From: Toxoplasma gondii ME49
Lineage: Eukaryota > Apicomplexa > Conoidasida > Eucoccidiorida > Sarcocystidae
Length of the DNA stretch: 64,000 nucleotides
NCBI RefSeq assembly: GCF_000006565.2
Contig: NC_031473.1
Span: forward strand, 2,582,134-2,646,133
Direction of reading: 5' to 3'
Part shown: positions 1-11,486 of the stretch, piece by piece
Numbering within the stretch: the stretch's first letter is position 1
Layout: every line of letters begins with the position of its first letter
The notes under the pieces: model-generated
Told to the model about the DNA's origin: nothing
Databases searched by the model: none
What the model saw: the letters and a program-made list of their open reading frames with translations, nothing else
Translations under genes and position numbers: made by a program

Positions 1-2347
1 AAGGCCATTTCAGTGGTAGACACATTCTCTCTCTCACCTCGTACACTTACAGTGCAAAGTATCAACAGAGACGCTGAAAATCCGTGTGGTGCCCTATCAC
101 CAGATACAACAGTCGTTTCGTTCTATAAGTGATGCTACTCTTTGCAATGTTTCCCACGGGTATTAGCCATGGCTACTAATGATAAAGCGGCAGTCACTTG
201 GGTCCTTGTTCTCGGTCACTTTGATTGGACTAGTAGCATTTCCGCACGAACACCGATAGCCAGAAGGGGAAAACATCCCGGGGGTCTCTCTGACTGTTGG
301 GGGCCGGCTTCCGCGAGAAGTGTTATTCATGGCACACATTTGTGAAGCGGTCAATGAATGTGTCCAGCTACGTGGTGGATCACGATGTTTTTGATACGAA
401 CCTGCACTAAAGTAACCCTACTGTGTTTTCAGACTGTTCTGTCTTCGCGACAATCTCTCGAGTGACTGACAATGCTGAAGACATTTGAATATGCGGCGCG
501 GCAGAGAGTGTCTGTTTTGGGTTCCCCGAATATCGATAGAGGAAACTATGAAAAGAGGTAGACACTTCATGAGACCTGGAACAAGGATCAACCCTTATAC
601 ACCCTCAACAGGAATACAAAGAGTCTTCCCGTTGTTCACTCTCCTCCCGAAAGCCTTACACCGTCGACGGTTTAGAGCGCATAAACTGACACATTGGAAT
701 GTTCGCTTTGCACTCCCAAGGAGACTGAAGACGGTCACCAACATTACTAGTAAGGCTCAGTCGTTCTACACAACATCGCACAGTGCGAACAATAAAATGC
801 TAGGTGATGCACTGGCCAATGTATTGCTCTGATTGTCAGATTTGTTTAGTGGCTTGACATAGCCAGATCTACCCCCAATAATTCAGCTTCAGGGAGAGAT
901 GTTCTCCCGTTCTAGTCCCGCCCACTAAACGGAAAAGCTTGACAACCGCCTTCAGGGCAACCAAAAAGGCTAGCAATTTGTCCGCCAACATACTCCAGCA
1001 AATATCTATGCGGTTTTTACTAGTTATTTTGAGGGATTGTATGTGACTACACCCTAAAAAACGTGCTTTCCGTCGTGGCACATCATCAACGCATTCTTAA
1101 TCGCACTGAAGTATCTCCGCTTTCCGACAGGTTCAGTCCATCAGACAACTCTCACCTGCGACAATATCCACTTAAGGCGATGTGCATCACCGAACATACC
1201 ACATACACTGTCGATGCTTCCATGTGGTTCATCATCGTTTACTGTTGTCAGAGCTCAACAGTGCCATGAAGGATGACTCCATACAGCAGGATGTCAGGGA
1301 ACTACAAAGTAAAAGGCCAGAATCTGAGTTTCAGGAAATACAGCATTTTACAAAAAGTGAACTAAATCACGAAATCTTGTGTGGGTGGTGAAGTTGCACG
1401 ACCCCCCCGTCGTCACAAAGGTCTGGCGCTTTGCGGCGGATAAAGTAGGGATAAGCCATTTCGTTGCAATACCTTCTGTTATGCATCTGCCCCAGCCTGT
1501 TGGTGACTACAGCTATGGGACGCTAAGTTTAACTGACAAACTGTCACTCTGCCCTCATTGATTTTGGCGGCTGGTTCACTGCACCGAGAGTTGAATCCGA
1601 AGCCATGAGTGACAGTGGAGGCTGAAAATTGACTGTACGCATTCGAACCGTCTTTGACGTACGGACGTTTTCCCCGAGGTGCTGATCAGAAAAATAGACG
1701 GCAAAACACTTTCCTGCCATCCTTTTCAAAAGCGTGATCGAATTTGGGCACTCACGCTGACCCGTTGCCCTCTATTAGCTAGCCAGAAGCCCAGCACGTA
1801 TAGGTATAACCGATTTTTGTCTGTCGTCTTGCGGGCGCCGCGGGTTCAGTCACCAGATGGGTTTCCCGCAAGCAGCGAAAACACACGGGCTTCATAGATT
1901 CGCTGTCAAGTGGCGAATTCTTCTCCAATTTCCGCCTCTGGCATAAACCGGATGTTGGTAGGTGTTTACCCAGGCACTTCTCTAATTCGAATTTGTTTGT
2001 ACATGGCACTTTTCTCCGGTACGCGCACTCGCCAGTGTCCTGTTGAGACAAGGGGTTCGCGTGGTCTTGTAGTGAATTGACCCTGGCTTCTTTCGTATTT
2101 AAATGCACAAGGCAAACCACGGAGCGTACCCAACTCCACCGCCAGCAGAACGCTCCCATACAGTTGAATAAATGTTTTTCTGCGGGTATCATCATTTTTG
2201 GTGGAAACCGATTAATCGACTGTCCGAAGCAACTAACCCCTGGTGTCCCCCAGGCAGCCCCTTGAGGGTCTCCATCAGCTGGTCACCAGAGCAAAAGTGG
2301 CTTTTCATGGCTCCTACGCAATTTCTGAACGAAACGCTTAGGCATAC
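1..2347. other. Non-coding or unassigned left flank
   Basis: No gene could be supported here. All open frames are short (about 115 codons or less), lack family resemblance and overlap others on both strands. It should hold the promoter and 5' leader of the secreted-protein gene that starts at 2348. One element stands out: AGAGACGCTGAAAA at 67-80, repeated exactly at 8981-8994; its core AGAGACG matches the WGAGACG-type promoter motif known from T. gondii. Confidence 0.5.
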
Positions 2348-5300
2348 ATGATGGCAGGATTTGTCTATTTTCCTCGTCTCCCCCATCTGCTTTTCCTCGG
2401 AAGTCTGTTTGTCCTGGAATCTCTGGGTCATGCTGCAGTGCTCGCGACACAGCGCGAGGCCCAACAGGAACTCCAAGGTAAGATGTTGTTTTTAGGCAAC
2501 GAGTACTCCCTAGCCGGGAACTCTTTAGATGAATCTCTTCAACCTTTCCCACCGTACAAGAATTGCCAAAATTCCTTTCCACGAAAAGCAGAGAACCTCG
2601 GGTAGCCTACTTGACTGCCTCGTTACATCGTGCGCATGTTAAGTGTTCAGAACTGCGAGCGCTAAACGTTGTGGTAGCTTAACGGTATGCATGGGGAGAC
2701 GAAGGATACTTATTGATCTTTCGTGGGTTCTGATCTGCAACGGGCTCTTTGTAAGCTCGACATTTTCTCGTCCTCACGCCTATGACCCCTATTTAGGTGA
2801 TACCTGACTTTCTCACTCCTGGACAAACTGTGACGAAGCCTCGGGTGACTGTTGGACAGAGGAGGTTTACATGCACAGATTGTGCTCATAAACTTTTCTA
2901 GACTTTATCCTGACTTACTAACTTTCAGCAATTTCTCCATGATTTCCCACAATTGTCTTCCCTACAGGTCTCACCAATGGGTACACCACCGAGCGGGAAA
3001 TTGCGACTCACCAGACTCTCCTAGACGTGGATCTCAGTCCTTCCTTCGCTGAAAATGGCCGAGCAGAAAATGGAGAACTAGGCATTGATAACGGAGGCTT
3101 TGCAGAAGAGACTCGAGAGCAAGGAGGCGGCAACCCTCTTTCAGGTGAGACCTCAACCTCCCCTTCCAGCTCACCGGCCCCTGGAGAGAATACCGAGACT
3201 TCAGATACACCGGCCTCTGGAGAGAATACCGAGACATCAGATACACCAGCCCCGAAAAGAAGCAGAGGTTCACGACTCCGTCGCATGTTCGGTGTACGAG
3301 GTGGCTGCCCCTTTTGCTTAGTAAGTACCACATTATGGGGTAAAATAAAAATTTGGGATTTACCTCTTTTGTGCAGGGTTGAGTCGGAGCCAGTTCAGAC
3401 GAGCGAGTAATTTCTCTTGTCTCTAAGTGCTGGTTGCTTGCGTAGAGCTCTCCTACATGAGCTCAGCACATGAAGGAGACTACACAAGCACCCTCCTTAG
3501 TAACTCGATAGTAGATGATGCAGTCTTATAGACAGACACAGTGGCGAAGGATAGTATGATACATCCCCACGGTTTCCGTGGATAACAGACACAGATCACA
3601 TTTTGGGTCATGAGAGCATTTCAACGTTTCTCCTAGTGCTCGATGGGGATGACCGAACCGTGCACAGCAAAATGCTTATATTTTTCCTAGGCTTGTCTGC
3701 TGTCCTCATCGCAAACTGTAGCCGCCTGATTAATCAGAAACATTTTTTGGTTTCGAGTGAACTTATTTCGTAGCGCATGCGCAGAACAGCAAGCGCCGGC
3801 GACTCAGCGGCTCAGCTCGGAGAGGCCATCTTGGCTGCCCTCGGAAGCGGAGAGTTCGACCGTAAGTGGGAGCGCAAAGGAAGCCTCCATTCCTACCAGT
3901 GACTTCTGACGCTAAGTCACCGCCACAGATATTCAGTTCACCATGTGTTCAGCCGTTCCACACGCCGATGTTGTGTACACTGTGTTCGTCTGTTTACGGA
4001 AGTACCGACAGATGAAATTTAGACATAGAGCAAAGGCGTTACACGACGGCAGCAGCGACCCACATCTGCAGACCTCACAGCTGGTTCGGTTTCTTTCTGT
4101 GCGCTTCTCAGGGGACCTTCTTAGTTGCGTGAGAATCGCCAAAGACGTGCAGTTTCACATGACCGCCGCGTGCCGCACTGTGAAAGCTACGGGGATCAGG
4201 TTACATGTTTGCAAAGACAGGCGGCAATACCTGGCTGAGGTTTTGATGGAGCACAGGCAAAAATATTCTGAGTCGCCCGGTACGTGTTGTTTTATTTGAA
4301 GAACCAATACACGGGACACACCTGAAAAACGTCGTATACGTGATATAGATAATCAGGTGCTTCACCGTTTCTGACAGTTCGTAGGAGAATGAGAATCACT
4401 GAAGTGATGAGACGCAGGCAACCGTGTTCTTTACGGTTTCTGTACAGCACCACCCGACTTGATTGCATAAGACAGCTGAAAACAGTATGTGCTTCGGATA
4501 TCCTGTATTACATCAACATCAATTCTGGTTTCCGGGCAGAAATATGTGTGTATTTTCATTATACCTGGTTTGTGAGAAGTAAAAACAATCGGTTGGTGGG
4601 AAGATCCCAGCCGGTAGAAGTTCCCAGAATTTCAGCACCATTTGGGCTTGCAGAAAATCAGCACGAAGTCATGGAGCGCCTCCTCCACAAAGTCAGCAAT
4701 AAGAAGAACGTCATGCCTAGACCATGTATAGTAGTGAAAACATAGTCCCAGTGGTAATAAGAGTCTTCGAATTGAGGGAAGAACGGGTTTACCCCAAGTG
4801 ATCTTTATAGGATAATCGGCCTTCGGACCCAACAACGAAATGGACATGCCCTTCATTCCTTCAGTATCTGCAGACACATCCACTACATTCGTTTCGAGAT
4901 CGTGTGCTTCAGAGCTGACGAGACACTCGTCCTGTTGCTTTACCATGTCCGTTATATGCAGAGTATTTTAGGAACCTTGTTCTCCCTGTATCCCACCCCG
5001 CGTTTGTCCTCGGCAAAGAGTCGCCAGGTAAGCAGGAGTCTCTTTGTGGGAACACGTCATCTTTGATCGTGAGAGTTTTCTTTTCCTACTGTCTGTGCGG
5101 AGTGTTTTCCTGCTGCTACAGTGATCTACTCACCGTCTTAACCGACTGTCCTCCACCTTGTCGCCTCTCATATATCTGAAATCGAAAGGAGATCCAGAGC
5201 CGCATATGCTCCTGGTTTAATTGCTGTTAGGAAAATAAACTGTATGCCGGCCCTCCCCCAAAGTCGTGCATGTACCCGCCGTTACGCAAGTTTGGGCAAG

Positions 5301-7959
5301 TCGTATAGTTTAGCGACGCCGTGGTTGTGCATAACCTTCGGCTTCGACCGCGCGTGGGATACGGCCCCCTCTCTTCCGTATCTCAACTTTGTTCATCTAC
5401 CACATAACTTGCTCAACTATGCGTTTATACATGAGTCCGTCAGATTACTTGCCAGTAAGAGTCCAGTGCTGGCTACGAAAGCTTGCTACTTTAACTTGTG
5501 TCAGTTTTAATTCGGTCATATCTATAATTATACAATACCACTTTTCCAGTAAAAATTTAATTTCTAAGCAAAAATCATTTATTGTACTACGTAAAGTTTA
5601 TTTAGGTCACTCCTTGTATACTACATAAATATGATTCGAGAATATTAACTTGATTCCCATCAATTACAATAGATTTCTTATCTTAGGCCACATGGGAAAT
5701 GAAGACCTCACCTTCCGAAAAGTTCTCAGTGCTTCTCTCTCGATTCGATTCCTGTACTCTACAGTAGCCGAGTTGGACATCGAGAAATTTTCAACGTGGA
5801 TCAAGAATGCCGTGAAGAAGAGTCCGATTACCCCCGGGGCCTACTCCATTCTTGACGATGCGATGAATCGTAGCTGCGTCGCCACAGAATTGACCCACAG
5901 GTTGAAGGATTGCCCTTTGAAGGCTGTGAAAAAGAAGGTAAGGGCACTGCGGGAATGACTTTCACTTCAAGTGTATACCACATCCAATTGGTTCCTTTAT
6001 AAGCTCTTGCAGGGTCGTTTGTAGGATGCTGAATGTGACAACGATTATGAGGTATAGGCAACCAAGTTCTCTAATTTCTGACAGAATAGTACCTTGGTGA
6101 CTGAGTATGGCAATACTTGCAGGATCCAAACGGGGAAAGTCTTTATAAGAATAACGTGCAATATTAGAGTTCCTGGAACACTGGATGTGACTAGTTATGC
6201 GATACGGACAACCCAAGTCCTTGACGGTTGCTGTGAACCAGCAACCCACTGGAGTGCGGCAGACAGCGGAAACTGCTGGACGTCATGAATTTCTGATGAA
6301 TTAACTTTTGTAGAGTGAAAAGTCGAATAGAAGTAATTTTAGGCAGGTACATCAGCTACGTCACTTGACAAGTACATGAATTGCGGTTTTCCCCTCTCTT
6401 AACAGAGAGCGAAAACAAGCTGTCTCGAAACTGCCCTGTTTGTATCCCCATTCTTTGACTGACTCGCCTCGTGTTTTCCTTGACTTTCCTTTGATTTTTC
6501 TCAGCCCTGGAGACTCGGCCAGCTTGCCGCTGCTCTGCAACCGCCGCTTGCCGACCCGCTGGACTTGCGACTCATGATGTCCCTGTTTGATTTGTCTGAA
6601 TGCCAGAAGCACTGGGAACGTCGTGCTGTCGTCCTTGTCAACGTTCCGGGACGCGAGCAGCCTGTTGAGGTTCCCAGGAAACTTGCAACTCATCTCCTCA
6701 TGTCCTTGCTCATCTCTCGCGCCTACAGTGCCAACGCAAGCCCGGATTTGCTTTGCCGCAGAGACCAGGATCTTGCGTCTGGACACGACGTCTCTTGCCG
6801 CCGACTGAAGAACGTCATCAAAATGCGGAAAATTGTGCAGTCGATGTTTGACAGCGTTTACGCAGACAACTTGCAGGCAGCTCAGGCGACGGCCGAGGAG
6901 TTCGATGGAGAGTGGAGCACTGCCATCGCTGATAATGTTTTGATTCAGAGACTAAACGATTCCGTGCTTGGCAACGCCTTCGCCGACGCCTATGCAAGTA
7001 CGTCTGAAAACAAGCTGACAAAATGCGTTCCAAAACAGCTCTTGCTACGTCAGGCCTTCGCTTCGCTTGCTACATTGACCTAGAAGGGGGGTACCACACG
7101 AAACGTGGTCACCCATTTTCTTTTTGAGATGTTACTTCAGCAGCTTCATAGAGTCAGCCGACTTGACGTTTTCCTCGCCTTTCGACTGATTCAGTATGAA
7201 AGTGTTTTTTGTCCGTTTTCAGCGACAGCCACACTTGTTTCTGGATGTGATCACGCTCTGTTTGCAGTCCTGCAGGACAAAATCGGGGGAAGAGGCGCGC
7301 GTATGTTCCGATTCCTCCTTCGGCTGAAACTGACAAAATTTCTTAGCTGGTACATTCAGAGACTCATCACCAAATTGGCCACGGCTTCTCGGTCTGAAGA
7401 TGCCGCTGCCGCTTTGTCTCCTGGGGGTCCCTTTCCCGTGGAAGTATTGGACACAACGGCGACAGCTGATGCTGCTCACCTCGCGTGCGGTGGTTTCGAG
7501 AACTGGGTGCAAGATTTTGGCAAGGAACTTACCGCCCTAGTTCTGAAGCGACTCGCGCCAAGCAGAAGAAGGGGCACTGCTTTCCTCGAGCGAGAAAGCT
7601 CCGTTGAGACGGAACCGGCAGCAGAGGCAGCCGAGGCCGAGGGCTCAGACAGCGAAACGGCTGTCGGTTCTCCCGCTGCGACGCCCAGTTCGTTTCTCGG
7701 TGTCCGAGAAGGGCAATCAGAGCCATCTGGGGCGGAACCTCCGGAATCCACCAGAATACCCATCACCAATTTTCTGGGATCCGGAATCATCGGTGCAGAC
7801 AAGGTCATTTTCTCCTCCAGGATTCGGCGTTCGATTGCCGACCTTGTGACGGTTCTCGTTTCCACCACGCTCGCCGCAGATGCCACGCTGCATTTATGGT
7901 TCCCTGCCACCTTGAACTCTCAGCCGTATACAACCGGAGAAAAGCCCTCTGATCAATAA
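2348..7959 (+). CDS. Predicted secreted protein of unknown function (7 exons, 800 aa)
   Basis: Exons as I read them: 2348-2477, 2968-3320, 3774-3861, 3929-4279, 5687-5937, 6505-6997, 7223-7959. All introns are GT-AG, phases match throughout, and the sum is 2403 nt (800 residues plus stop). The N-terminus, starting MMAG, has a hydrophobic core at about residues 12-33 typical of a signal peptide. Residues about 110-137 hold two copies of a 12-residue acidic repeat (see 3173-3244), followed by a basic patch (KRSRGSRLRR) and a CPFC motif at the end of exon 2. The rest (about 190-800) looks mostly alpha-helical with scattered Cys, plus a Glu/Ala/Ser-rich stretch near residues 685-720. I recognise no enzyme domain; there is no kinase or SRS pattern. 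A dense granule or other secretory-organelle protein is the natural inference but is unproven. Intron 3 is only 67 nt; intron 4 is about 1.4 kb and contains a copy of exon 5/6 sequence. Start choice is the first ATG before the signal peptide; a second ATG follows directly. Confidence 0.72.
3173..3244 (+). repeat. Two tandem 36-bp units coding APGENTETSDTP-type repeats
   Basis: Units at 3173-3208 and 3209-3244 differ at only a few bases. They encode a 12-residue motif (A, P or S, then GENTETSDTP) twice in the reading frame of exon 2 of the secreted-protein gene. Such acidic Thr/Ser/Pro repeats are common in secreted apicomplexan proteins, often vary in copy number between strains, and suggest an unstructured, possibly O-glycosylated linker. 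Confidence 0.85.
4378..4745 (+). pseudogene. Relic or alternative copy of exons 5/6 inside intron 4 of the secreted-protein gene
   Basis: After a usable acceptor (CTGACAG ending at 4377) an open frame runs to 4745 in the same phase that exon 4 requires. Two segments mirror the real downstream exons in order. RFLYST followed by LD matches RFLYSTVAELD of exon 5, and VGRSQPVEVPRISA matches PGREQPVEVPRKLA of exon 6. The DNA is similar as well (around 4608-4632 versus 6658-6682), with several silent differences. The exon 5-like and exon 6-like parts lie in one open frame, and most of exon 6 is missing. I read it as a decayed partial duplication. A mutually exclusive or terminal alternative exon is possible, since splicing exon 4 to 4378 stays in frame to a stop at 4743-4745. 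Confidence 0.5.
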
Positions 7960-10523
7960 CGTTGAGGGCCGCGTTTCGCCTGGGTTCAGGAAGCATCTTC
8001 CGCGAGTTCTCGCCCCCATGCATTCGCTCGGGCACACTCCGTGGTCCCGTGAGCACGCGACTGCAGAGCCGGGGAGTTTGTCAAATCGGCATCGAATGTT
8101 CTCTTCTCGCATTTGTGAACAGTGCCACATTTTCCAGAGTCTGACTCACGGGACAGCAGCGGCTTGCGTTAAGCTGATCGTGACCTCGATGGGGTTATCA
8201 GAGGAGTCAGTTTGTGGCAACAGGGAATCAATGTTGCATGTGGCAGCTCCACAACACGTGCTGGGTGGAACGTCATGTGAAAGAATTGGGACTTTCTCCA
8301 GGGAAAGATCGAAACCTCAATCTTTTTATGTGATCTGATCGCGATACAAGTGTCGCATCGGCCCACGACAGCGGCGCACTTCTTGGCCGTACCCTTGTCA
8401 GGCCCCATCAGACTGAGATTTATGGGATTCGCCCAGTGAGCAGCACACTGCTTCAGTGTCTTCACCGAAATTCAAACCTCTTCGCACAGCTGTTCAGTTT
8501 TTGACGCACGAGTCACTCTCGGCTGAAAGCAAGTGTTCAGTGCACTGTCTCCGAAAAAATTTGCTGTGGCAATCCACACATCTGCTGTGTTGCATGAGAA
8601 ACACTATCCACCCTGAATTGCTGTCGTGCTTAGTCACACCAGGAGTCCAGTATTATCTCAAAATCGCTGAATTTCGACATCATATGATATCAAGGTATAT
8701 TCTAATCGGTTGTGTTCTACGCGCAATACATGTATTACTGTCTTCGCTCGCAAGAACTCACCAAAAGAAAAAGACAGCAGAGGCGTACACGGAAAGCACG
8801 CAGATATAATCTTCACTGGAACTGTGTATAAAAGCACGTCCAGAGATACGGAAACGATCAAAGCCGATCTCCTTCTAGAGATCACGGAGAAGCTCTAACT
8901 TGAACTCCGCTGTCGCTTATGAAGAATCATTAGGAAGTGGCCTCACAGGCTCTAGTTTTTGTCAAGCGCGTCACAGAGAAAGAGACGCTGAAAAAAAAAC
9001 GCCATGATACGCCTGATTTTGCCAGTCAGCAGTGTAATTCAGGGGTTCCAGCCTCGCGTCCTTTGCCGCACCCAACGCAGCATGAACGTAACTGAATTCT
9101 TGCACTTTCTTCGGTATGCTCGAATCTACACAAGACAATACAAACAATCTTCTGTTCATACCGGGCGTCATCGCGTTGCAGGCTCGAATAGGAATTCATA
9201 AACTCCAAAAAATTACAAGATGTTTCCTTCTGACCAACAATTATCAGCGAGATAAGTATCTAGGCGGTTCCACCGGCAGTGTACCAGACATGGAGGCTGC
9301 AACTAAAGCTGACAAGCACGTGGAAGTAAAGCGACTACCGAATCTCCAAAACAGTCGCGTACAAGGAAGCTGCAACTGTACTTCATCCATATCCCGCATT
9401 AAGAACAGCAGATCATGGACGGACCATGAATTTTAATTAGCACATTGTAAATCCATGCCGTCTCCGTTTCGGTACGTGGCGGGTCCGGGGAAGCTCCAGA
9501 TTATGTGACTGTGTGCTGTCTATTCCGGCTAACGCTGAGCGTGCGAAGCCTCGCTTGTGTTTGTGTGTTACGCCGTAAAAAACAATGAGTTTACATCAGT
9601 CTAAGTGTTAAAAATGTGAGGATAAATAACGGAGACATGGACAGCTGAGTCAATTTCCAACAACGCATGGAACGTCGAGTATCGCAATGAGGACGTAAAG
9701 TCGGAAGGGTGCAGCGTTTCCACAGTATTCTGACGAGCTGACTTGTATTTTGGAATCGCGAAAAGCAACGCACATCATCTAGCAGTTGAAAAAGGCTTTT
9801 TTGATTTCTTGTAGACTACCTCCACACCCAAGAGAACCGAGCAGCGCGGCATGCACAGTTTTTTGTGAGCGCATCGAGGAAAGTACACACTTTGATACGG
9901 ACAAAATCTGTTTTTATGTTTCGGGGCTTTTTGGATGGATCTTCGCGGCTCATGAGGTGTGGCAACACCTCTGAAAGGGTGACTTTCCTGGTTGTGTTTC
10001 CAGTTCCGTCTCCCCTCGTGTCTGTCAGTGTTCCTCTGTGTCTCTGCTTATCTCGCGGCGATTTCGCCGCCATTTTCTTTCTGTATCCGTCGGTGTGCGC
10101 GGCACTATTCGCAATTTCAATCTCGTGATCGTCTTCCTGGCACTAAAGCAGCGGTTCCTCAAAAAAGTAGATGCAGAGTCTGTCTTTTCATCACAAGTCT
10201 GCACCTACATGAAATGCCGGAGTTTTTCCTTCGTGTGTCGCTGGCTTTTTCGATCGAGGCATCATCAACCCCCAAGAATTCGTTGAAACCACAGTATCGT
10301 GTCTTTCTTCTCCATCTGTTGCGTTTCTTCAGTTCCTGTCTCGGCCGCTTACTCATCCGTTTGATCCCTTGCCTACCCGTAGGCCGTTGGGTAGGACTTC
10401 AGTATTACAAGATAAACAGAAGAACGACGCTGTTGATGGTTGTTGTACGACGCTTCCGCCACGGACGTCTCGATGCTCCAAAGGGCTTTTCCGCTCTCGA
10501 CTCTCTGCTTCCCTTACACAACC
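7960..10523. other. Intergenic region, no supported gene
   Basis: This stretch lies between two + strand genes and should contain the 3' UTR of the secreted-protein gene and the promoter and leader of the EMC7-like gene. The open frames are short and mutually overlapping, without a recognisable product. AGAGACGCTGAAAA occurs at 8981-8994 and a GCATGCA at about 9852. The part from about 10000 is pyrimidine-rich, as is usual for leaders in this genome. Confidence 0.5.
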
Positions 10524-11486
10524 ATGGAGTGGCACACCCCGGTATCCAGCGAACGTCGATTGGTCTCCACCGCCCACGGCTCTCCCGGTGAAGAGAGCGT
10601 CGTCTCTGAGGAGGCAGAAACACACACGGAAATGTTTTTATTCTGCAAACGAAGGAACTCCCTTTCCCGTACCACGCTCCACGTCTTGAACGTGTCTGTG
10701 CTGCTGTTCGCCCTGTTCCTCGCTTCCTTCGCCGCTTGTACCCCGTCCAGCCCCTCGCTTGCGTCGTTTTGTGCCTCCACTTCTCCTTCGGCGCCACTCC
10801 TCTCCGGCCGCGTAGCCGTTCCGCCTGACCTTCTGTCTGGTGTGCGTATCTCTGTCAACGGTGACTTCCTCTCGGTCTCTCCGTCTTCTTCGGGAGAATT
10901 CTCTCTCCCTTGTCTTCCCGTAGGCTCCTACCTGCTCCAGCCCTCCCATCCTCTCCTTGTCTTCCCCTCCTACCGTCTCACCGTCTCGCATGAAGCCGTG
11001 AAGCCCGCTGAGGCAGTTAAGCCTGCTTCTCGCGCTCGAGTCTTTCTCTTGGGCGAGAGTTTGCGACCCTTGACGGACATGCCGCTCCCGCTGCCTCTCC
11101 TTCTGGTTCCCGCGACAGGTCCACCCGCGTACTTTGTGGTGAAGCCGCCGTTCAGTCTCCTCTTTCTTCTGCAGCAGCCGCTGCTCCTCGTCGCAGCAGC
11201 CCTCTTCGGCCTCATGTGGTGTCTCCCTAAGCTTCAGCAGTTTCAGGAAGAAGAGAGACAACAGCGTCTCCTCGCCCATGAACACCAACAGGCTCTGCGA
11301 GCCTCGACGTTTGAGGGGAGACTCACACAGAGTTCGGGGCCGAGGCGAGGCGCTGCCGCTGAAGGCGAAGCTCACTTGCTTTCGAATGGAGACACAGGCA
11401 GGCTGGGCGTAGACGATGAAGACACTTCCGCTTTTCTCAAGGCCCTCGCAGCTCTCAGAGACGAACGCGCGTGTGAGAGGCGCTGA
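10524..11486 (+). CDS. EMC7: ER membrane protein complex subunit 7-like protein (EMC7)
   Basis: Single-exon gene, 320 residues from the ATG at 10524 (ACCATGG context). EMC7 is the beta-sandwich subunit of the ER membrane complex, which inserts tail-anchored and multi-pass proteins into the ER membrane. A hydrophobic signal segment lies at about residues 52-72. A lumenal beta-domain follows, with SGRVAVPPD, VRISVNGDF and LPVGSYLLQ in the order of the EMC7 family. The family signature GPPAYF sits at about 199-204, directly before one transmembrane helix (about 210-232). The cytosolic tail starts with LPKLQQFQEEE, like the LPK of other EMC7 proteins, and is rich in Glu, Gln and Ala. Odd features are about 50 residues before the signal segment and a Ser/Pro-rich stretch after it. 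Another ATG at 10632 would put the signal segment near the N-terminus and may be the true start; 10473 is a third option. Confidence 0.82.
   Translation: MEWHTPVSSERRLVSTAHGSPGEESVVSEEAETHTEMFLFCKRRNSLSRTTLHVLNVSVLLFALFLASFAACTPSSPSLASFCASTSPSAPLLSGRVAVPPDLLSGVRISVNGDFLSVSPSSSGEFSLPCLPVGSYLLQPSHPLLVFPSYRLTVSHEAVKPAEAVKPASRARVFLLGESLRPLTDMPLPLPLLLVPATGPPAYFVVKPPFSLLFLLQQPLLLVAAALFGLMWCLPKLQQFQEEERQQRLLAHEHQQALRASTFEGRLTQSSGPRRGAAAEGEAHLLSNGDTGRLGVDDEDTSAFLKALAALRDERACERR

Noticed and set aside
10638..11375. Long minus-strand frame antisense to EMC7
   Set aside because: Shadow of the GC-rich coding strand; the + frame carries the EMC7 family pattern.
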